A stretch of DNA of 9,537 bases from contig JAZLHE010000113.1 of NCBI GenBank assembly GCA_045616665.1, positions 1-9,537 on the forward strand. The letters are read 5' to 3'. Below the pieces are notes generated by a model. The model saw only the letters and a list, made by a program, of their open reading frames with translations. It searched no databases and was not told the origin of the DNA. Below are positions 1 through 9,000 of this stretch, in pieces. A program made the translations under genes and the position numbers. Positions within the stretch are counted from its first letter, which is position 1. The number at the start of each line of letters is the position of its first letter. The DNA is from RUG11690 sp045616665 (GTDB lineage Bacteria; Bacteroidota; Bacteroidia; Bacteroidales; WCHB1-69).

Positions 1-1
1 C

Positions 2-3000
2 GTTATGCCGGTCAGACTTTCCAATGAAGAAACGTGGAAACAGGTTTCCTCCAACTTCTATATGCACGGTTGCGAGGTGGGCGATTGGACGCTGCTGCAA
101 GGCGGCTGCGTAGAATTGGATACCGCCGGCACGCACTGCCAAACCAGCGTGGTGGGTGCCGGTATCGCACAGTTGGGGGCAGCGGTCAATGGACAAACCT
201 ACCGTACGGTGCGCATCTTGGTGCAGGTAAACGAAAACACACCGCTCATCATCAAAAACCTTACGGAACTGAAAAACTTCCGCAACGTCATCAACAGCGC
301 GAGCGGCTTCTACAGCTGGGCCGACAGTACCTATCATACTTCTTTAAATCACGAAGACTCTCTTCATCTGGAAGATTTTGTCGAAATCCAAAACGGGGGT
401 ATGGACCTCTATTTCAAGCAGGTGGTGGATATTGATATGTCGGGCGAGAGCGGCAGCTGGACTCCTATTGCTGATTATCAGACCAACAACGCTTGGCTCT
501 TCCAGGGCAACTACAATGGCGACGGCCACACCATCAGCGGATTGAAATTAACGGAAAACAAAAACTATCGCGGCTTGTTCGGCAGAATCAACGCCGCGGT
601 CATCCGCAACCTGACCATTGATGGTGCGCAGATGAGCAACAACAGCCAACACGAGGGTGTTCTCTGCGGCTTAAACTATGGCGGCGACATCGAAAACTGC
701 GCCGTCACCCACAGCAAGATTACGGGCGGCAGCACCTATACGGGCGTATTGTGCGGATCTCTTTATTATGGAGACATCAGGCATTGTAATGTCACCTCCG
801 ACACTCTGCAGAGCACGGGCGAGCGCGCCGGCGGTATCTGTGGCTACAATGAGTATGGCGTGATAGATACCTGCTATAGCGAAGGGTTCTATATGAACAT
901 TTCTGGCAATTATAGAGGCGGCATCGTGGGCTGTAACTATTATTCCACTTTGAGAGGTTGTTATTCTATCAATGACAAATACGCTGGAAGTATGTCTTAC
1001 GTAGGAGGTATTGAAGGTTATAACCGTTCTTCTTCGGTTACAAACTGTTATACAAAAAACATAGACATCAATGGCACGGGCAGCCGTATTGGTGGTATTT
1101 GCGGTAACGCTTATTATTCAGGTGCATCGTATGTGAATTGCCATACCGAAGGCGGTTCCATTACTTCCACGGGCGAATATATTGCCGGCTTAATTGGTAT
1201 TTTGGACGAGGCCGGTTTGAAGAATGGCCATAATACAGCCGTTATCAAGGGTAAGAATTACGTGGGCGGTATCATCGGGTACCAGGAACAATCAAATTTG
1301 GATACCTGCTATAATACTGGCAACATCACGGGTACGAATGCCCACGTGGGCGGTATTTCCGGCCGTGGCGGCTATTCGGGAAGAATCAACTATTGCTATA
1401 ACACCGGAGATGTAAACGGTGTGGTTCAGGTTGGTGGTTTGGTAGGCAGTATCCAAAACGATAACAACTGGCGTTGTCTTCATTCCTACAATTTGGGACA
1501 AGTAACGGGAACCAACATCGTGGGCGGTATTGCCGGTGACAATTATCACGCTGCCATTCAAAATTGTTACAATGTGGGTATCGTGAAAGGCATATCCCAA
1601 ATCGGCGGTTTGATTGGCCGACAAGTGGACCCGAGTGTCAATACTTCCAACTCCTACAATGCGGGTTGGGTTTATGGCGTGAGTATGGTGGGCGGTATCT
1701 GCGGTTACAGTCCGGTGAACAAGTTTGCCAACTGTGCCTACGACGTGCAGATGTGCCCCAAGGGCGGGGTGAACAATGTGGATATTGCCGCCACCAAACC
1801 CTTGCTTACTACAGAACTGGCTTCCAACAGTGATGCGTTAAAGAGCATTCTCGGCACCACCGACTGGGTATATACGGAAGGTATGTATCCGAGATTAACC
1901 AAAATAGATACGGGCAAGGCGGCCTTGGCTTCCGTCCTGCCGGTTTATCTCACCGCCACCCCGGACACCGTTTATGCGGATGATGTTCCGGTGGGTCACT
2001 ATGCCCTTACCGGCTGCGACCAGGATGTGAGCTGGACCCGCTATCAGGGCTACGGTCTTTCCATCACCGATTGCGACCTGAACGCCACTGGACGTAACTA
2101 CGTGCAAATTGCCAACGTGATAGATGGGGATACCTTGAAGGTGGTACAGTTGGTATTGGGTATCTCAGAAGAAAACCCGTTGGAAATCGTCAGTTTGGAG
2201 CAGTTCCGCAAATTTAGAGATTTGATCAACAGCAACCAGACTTTCTACTTCGATGATGTCAACAAGATTTTCTATGAGTCCGAAGGTGACGGCTACATCA
2301 AAATCGATCCTCTCGGCGAACATACGTTCTTCAAGCTCACCACGGATGTTGATCTCTCTCTGGAAAGTGGCGGTTGGAAGCCGATTGGCGATTACGCCAC
2401 CTCCACCCAGCTGATGTTCAAGGGCCATTTCAATGGCGACAACCACAACATCGTGGGGCTTACCATCTCCAACAGCAACAAATCATATCAGGGACTTTTC
2501 GGCTATTTGCAGGGCACGATGAAGAACGTGCGCGTGGTCAATGCCGATATCACCGGCTCCGGTTCCTACTATGGCGTGATTGCGGGCTACAACAACGGTA
2601 CGGTTTTGAACTGCAGCAGTGTGGATGGCCGCATCAAGAGCACGGGTTCCTATATTGGCGGTATCACCGGTATCAATGTCTATGACCAGGTTTCATATTG
2701 CTATAACAGTTGTAATATCACGGGTGCGTCGTATGTGGGCGGTATTTCCGGTCAAAGCAAGGATGCGGGCATCGTTTCCCAATGCTTCAATGCCGGTTTG
2801 GTAACCGCCACGGCTGCCAGTGGTTATGTGGGCGGTATTACCGGCTATTGCAACACCGAACTCTCCAACTGCTACAATGTGGGTGCCATTACGGGTAAAA
2901 ACTATATGGGTGGTATTGTGGGTTGGTCGCAAAGCCAGTGGACACGCTACTGCTACAATGCGGGCTATGTGAAGTCGCTTTCGGCTACGCCTTCCTACGT

Positions 3001-6000
3001 GGGTGCCATCGCCTCTTCCGACAACTCTACCTATTATCCCTATTATTCCTTCTACGACAAGCAGATGTGTACATTGGACGGCGGTATCGGTCGCGCCAGC
3101 GATGCCATCAACAGTAGCAACCGTACCACGGATAAGTTTACGACGGGTATGGTGGGTACGGCTCTACAAGGTACCAATATGCTGAGTTCGGACTATTGGA
3201 CCTTTACCGACAGCATCTATCCCCGTCTGACATCCTTGTTGGCCTACGACGGAAGTTCTGTTTCCGCGCAGCCGGTCTATGTTTCCGATCTTTTGGGTTG
3301 CGACGAAATCGCCACGCCGTTTACGGTAAAGACCAACGACAGCATCACGTGGACCCGACACGGTAACGGACATGCGTTGAATGTGAACAATCTTTCCGAA
3401 GGAAAAGTCGGTCTTGCTATCTGCGGTCCAGATACTTTGAAAGTTTCCCTGGGTGACGATATCAAGTTGGTGCCTTTGGAAGTTGTTAAGTTGGCCGCAT
3501 ATCCGGTGGTGGATACCGCCTGCGACGGCTTCTATGTGTGGGCTGCCAACGGTCGTGTCTATACCGAGAGCTGCGAGGTGACCATCGCCTTGACGGTTAC
3601 GGAGGGCTGCGACAGTATCATGCAGTTGAAACTGACGATTCCGCCGGCGTTGCAGATCAAGATGGATTCCAAGAACTACTCCTGCTATGAATCCACCGAC
3701 GCCTACGCTGAAGCCACGGTAACCGGCGGCTTTGCCAAGGGATATATTTATGTATGGACCAATGAGTCGGGAGATACCATAAGCACGACGAACAGGATCG
3801 ATGCATTAGTCTGCGGTGAAAAATTTGTCCCCGGCACCTACCATTTGAGCGTGCGTGACAAAATTCACCCCGACTGTGAAAAGAGTACGGACGTAACCAT
3901 CACGCAACCGACAGAGCTGGTGCTCACGCCGGGCGTGTTTGACGGCCAGTGCTACAACCAGAACGACGGCTACATTGAGTTCTCCGTGGATGGCGGCTCA
4001 ATGCCGTACAAGGTCGATTGGGGCAGTACCGATACGATGATCGTTTCGCATGCCTCTACCGACACTATCACGGGTCTGGCAGCGGGCACATACACCGTGC
4101 AGGTGACGGATGCCCACGGCTGTACCAAGACAAGCGAAAGCATCATCCTTGAGGAAGATGGCACAGAGTACGCCATTTCCGCCTTCGGCGTGAACAAGAT
4201 GTACGACGGCGTGGCCGTGAATCCCAACCAATATATATTGAAAATAGGGGAGAACGAACCCGACACGATTGCCTCCGGCTCATTCAAGAAACTGGCTAAT
4301 GGTGATACACTTCGCGCCACGGTTTCCTACACGGGCACGAGCGTCAAGGACGTGATGTCCGAGGCCAACGATGTCGTGACATTCTCCATTACCAAGGACG
4401 GCGTGGATCAGACCTGCCGCTACAACGTCACCACGCAGAACAGCAACATCATCATCACCAAGCGTGATGTCACCTTGACTTCCGCCTCAGCCCAGAAAGT
4501 GCATGATGGTCAGCCGTTGACGAACCACACGGTTGTCGTGGGCGGCAGCGGTTTTGCGGAAGGTGAGGACACGTTGCGTTGCGACGTCACGGGTTCCCAG
4601 ACTGATGCGGGCGCATCCGCCAACACATTCACCTATACCTTAAAAGACAATACTCTGGCAAGCAACTACGACATTACCACGATAGAAGGACAGCTGGTGG
4701 TGGTTCCTGCGGGAAGTGTTTTGGTGGTTGCCAATTCCAATACTAAGAAATACGACGGAACAGCCTTGGTGGATTCGGGCTATACTTATATCCTTCCCGC
4801 GGCTGGTGAGAAATTTGCCAACGACACCCTCATCGTCAAGGTCATCGGTGACATCACCAATGTGGGCACCGTGGTCAACCAGGTGGATTCCGCCACGATT
4901 GTGATCAAGGACAAGACAAATGATACGATTCATACATCCTCTTATACCATAGCTCCCGTGGTCCACGGCACTTTGACCGTCACCCCGCGCAACGTGACGT
5001 TGAGCACGGTGAGTGACAGCAAGGTGTATGACGGCACGCCGCTGGCACGTCCCGAAGTGACGCTTTCCGGCGACGGCTTCGTGGATGGCGAAGTGACGAG
5101 CTATACGGCCACCAACAGCATCACCAACGTGGGTACGGTTACGAATGCCATCACCGTTACGGAAGGTGCGGGTTATTTGGCAGACAACTACAATTTGCAG
5201 AAGAGTGAGGGAACGCTCACCGTTACCAAGCGTCAGTTGACCATTATCGGCGAAAGCCGCTCCATCGACTACGACGGACAGGCGCATAATCTTACCTCCT
5301 TCACGGCTCCGAACCTGGTGACGGGACATACCATCAGCGGTATCACATACGCTGCCAGCGGAACCCAGAAGGGAACCTATACGGGTTCCTTCACGGGCAC
5401 GGTAGTCATCAGGGATGCCGCCAGCAATGACGTGACCGCCAACTACGACATCACTTCCCAGCCCGGCACCTTGTCCATTGGACAGACTATTCTGCCATTG
5501 GTGGTGAAATCCAATACAAATAATTTTAGATATGACGGTCAGCCGCATATCTATCAGGATTACACCGTGCTATACAACGGTGAGTCGTTGACTCCAACAT
5601 CCGGCACGACTTACACCCTGCCAACCGGCGATGCACTGACCATCACCCCGACCTTAACCGGCAGCACGGGTATCACGCACGTGAGCCAGAATGCGGAAAA
5701 GAACAACACGTTCTCCATCAGCTTGGCACACAGTGACCATTATTCAGCAGTAACGTTGGATACGGGCAAGATCGTGATAGACAAGCGTATGGTTAATCTT
5801 CGTTCTCAAAACGACTGGAAAATCTACGATGGCACGCCACTTCCGTCTTCGGTTGCAAGTACCGATCAGAGCGTGGAACGCTCTGGATACGGATTTCCGG
5901 TTGGAGAGAGCGTGATATGTACGGTTACCGGATCGCAGACCAAGGTGGGCAGCAGTGCCAATACCTTTAATTACGCAGCTGGCAACAATACGGATTTGAA

Positions 6001-9000
6001 CGATTATGACATTGTAACCAATTATGGTACTTTGAAAGTAGATCCCGCCACGCTGACTTTCACGGCCACGGATGCCTCCAGACTGTATGGCGAGGAAAAT
6101 CCTGAATTTCATTATAGCATTACGGGATTTGTTAACGGAGAAGACACGACGATTGCCGGTAAAGCCCCGTTCATCGGGACGGCTCGCCCGCAATTATCTA
6201 CAACGGCGGTTCAAACCTCTCCAGCCGGCATCTACAGCATAAACGTGGATTTGACGGGTGTGGCGTTCGAGAATTACAGGGTGGTTCCGCAGTCAGGCAA
6301 GCTTACGGTCAACCGTCGCCCGTTGACCATTCAGGCATTGTCTGTAGATCACGTGACCTACGATGGCAACCAGCACACTTGGCAGGAATCGGCGGCACCG
6401 CATTACCAGTTGGTGGAAAGCGCCCTCTTGGAGCACGACACCGTGACCTCCGTCTTTATTGCCGGTGCACGTACCATCGCCGGTGTCACCCAGATTGAGT
6501 TGAACAACGTATTGGTGAAACATTATGAGGTAAATGGCGGCGATACGAGCTGGACAGATGTGACGCAGAGTTATGATATGACCTATCTCAACGGAACCAT
6601 CACCATCAACCCTGTTGAAATCACGCTCCAACCATTGCCGTTCGACACGGTGTTTACGGGAACGACCTATACCTCTGCCAACTCCTTGGCACCTCATTAC
6701 AAAATTGCCGCCGGCAGTCTGGTGGGCAACGACTCCATCGTGGCAATGACCATCAACGGCAGCCGTGCCTCATACGGCAAAACGCCGTTTGTCATCGATT
6801 CCGTATCCATTAAGATTGTGGACACTACGGAGGTTCACGACTATTCAGACCTTACTCCACAGCAGCTGCGCAATGGAGGATACCATATCACGCTTCTGAC
6901 AGACACCTTGTTTGTCGATCATCGCGACGTGCCGTACGAGATTGAAATCTTCGGTAAGGACGACACTTTGGTATATAATGGAGAAGGACAGACCCTGACG
7001 GGCTGGAAAGCCAATGAGTTTGAAGTCAATGGTTATACCTATCACGTAGAAACACTCACCTCGTCGGTTACCAAGCAGAATGTCGGCGTTTATCCTACCG
7101 TCATTTCCGGCGATACCGTGGTAAAGAATGCCAACAATGAGGATGTCTCCGCAGAGTTCCACGTTACGGCTCATCCTGGCGAGCTGACCATCACGAAAAA
7201 GCCGATCAAGGTCATTGCAAAAGGTGTGACCGTGGAATATGACTTTATCCCACATAGTTATGCCGATAACAATCCTCCATATACCACGGAAGGCGTATGC
7301 GGTGGCCATATCGTTTCTGATATCCAAATGACAGGTGAAACCACACAGGGTAGGGTGCCAATCCATATTATACCGGGTTCTGTCAAACTGAAAACACTGG
7401 TGGGTTCTACTGATGTGACTGACAACTACGAAATTTCACTGGTGGACAGTGCTATCAATATTCTGCCACGTAGCCAAAAGGATACGTTTAGGATTGTTTC
7501 TAAATCGCAAACTATGGTTTATGATGGTGTCGCCCATACGCTGACAGGATTCGACACCCTGCGTTTTATGCTATATTCTCATACTGCGCAAGAAACGCCG
7601 GTCTATTTTACGATCGACGCGGACAGTGTCAAGGCCACGACGGTTGCTGCAACGGAAGTCGGTACCTATAAGAATGCCATCACGGGCAAACCCGTGGTGA
7701 GAGATGAGGCTAACAATATAGTTTCTGAATATTTTGTGGTTCTTGCCGATACCGGCAAACTCACCATCAACCAGCGTCCGATTACGGTTACCGGCCGCGA
7801 CAGCACTTTCTATTTTGATGGCAATTCGCATAGCATCGCAGATATGCACGCTCCATACCATACCATCGACTCCACGCAGCTGGTGAGCGGCCACAATCTC
7901 ACCGCGGAAGTTACCAGCGAAACCATCAGCGAGTTGGATGCCACCACGCCGACGGTGGTCGGAGAAGTCACCATCACGGATGCGGGCGGCAATAACGTGA
8001 CGACCAACTACGACATCACGAAGGTAAACGGCACGCTCAAGATCGAGGGCTTCCCGGGTGCCATCGTCATCACCTCGGCTTCCGCCGAACTCGAATGCAC
8101 CGGCCAGCCGCAGAAGAAGGAAGAATATGCCGTCAGCTACGACGGCAATCCTATCACGGCTGAGACAGGCAGCAACGGACTGAAGTTCGTGATGCCGACC
8201 GCCACCCACGATACGCTGACCGTCACCCCGACCTTCGCGGGCATCACCACGCCGAGCGAGAATGCCGACAGCAACAACGTCTTCACCTACGTCCTGCAGA
8301 ATGACACGAAGTACGTGGGCACGAGAACCCTCGTGAAGGGAACCATTAGGATGTACGACAGTTTGAGAGTCGTTGTGACCCCGACGCCGGTTACCTGCAA
8401 CGGCCAAGACGACGGTAAGGCCGAAGTCACCATCACGGGCGGCAAGAAGAATTCCGGCAACTACTCCTACAAGCTGGACGGCGGCACTGCCACGAATACG
8501 GCAGGCACGGTCAACCTGACCGACCTGACCAATGGCGACCACACGTTCTATGTGAGCGACAGCCTGAACTACGACAAGACGCTGACGTTCACGATCACCC
8601 AGCCCAACGTGCTAACCCTGACGCTGACTTCCGACAACCCAATCTGCGAAGATGGTAGTGTGATGTCCTTCACCACGGGCGGCAATGGCGGCAACAAGTT
8701 TAAACTCAATGATGCGGCGGAAGACGCCATCGGCATTTACAACCACCTATCTGCCGGCAGCTATACAGTGACGGTTACGGACAGCAAGGGCTGTACCGCT
8801 ACCAAGAGCGTGACGCTGACGACAGTTCCTGTGACGGAACAGGTTGGTATTACCCGCAGTGGTGAGCTGACGAATTACGCTCCCGACACTACCGTTGACG
8901 CAAGCGGCGACCTAACCGCCTTCCCGGCCTTGACGGCGAGCGGCGACATCATCGCCCAGCCTGCACTGTCCAACTGCACGGCAACGGTTAACGGCCACAA

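Noticed and set aside
5..7. First ATG in the window as the true start of the giant gene
   Set aside because: The frame is open to the left edge (GTT precedes it), no ribosome binding site or signal peptide is visible, and the ATG lies inside a domain that recurs whole later in the protein.
34..435. Overlapping + strand frame of 133 residues
   Set aside because: The main frame covers it with clear domain homology to later copies; the alternative translation is rich in R, Q and G with no pattern.
1224..1415. Regular DNA repeats in the GLUG region as a CRISPR-like array
   Set aside because: The repeats are imperfect, in frame, of variable spacing and encode the GLUG protein motif; there are no unique spacers of constant length.
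4640..5548. Long antisense open frame of 302 residues
   Set aside because: It lies entirely opposite the MBG repeats, which continue unbroken on the + strand; its translation shows no recognisable domain and no promoter was seen. A shadow of biased codon use.
7571..8542. Long antisense open frame of 323 residues
   Set aside because: Same reasoning: it mirrors the GC-ending codons of MBG units and SprB repeats, and its composition is R/G/V-rich shadow sequence with no domain.
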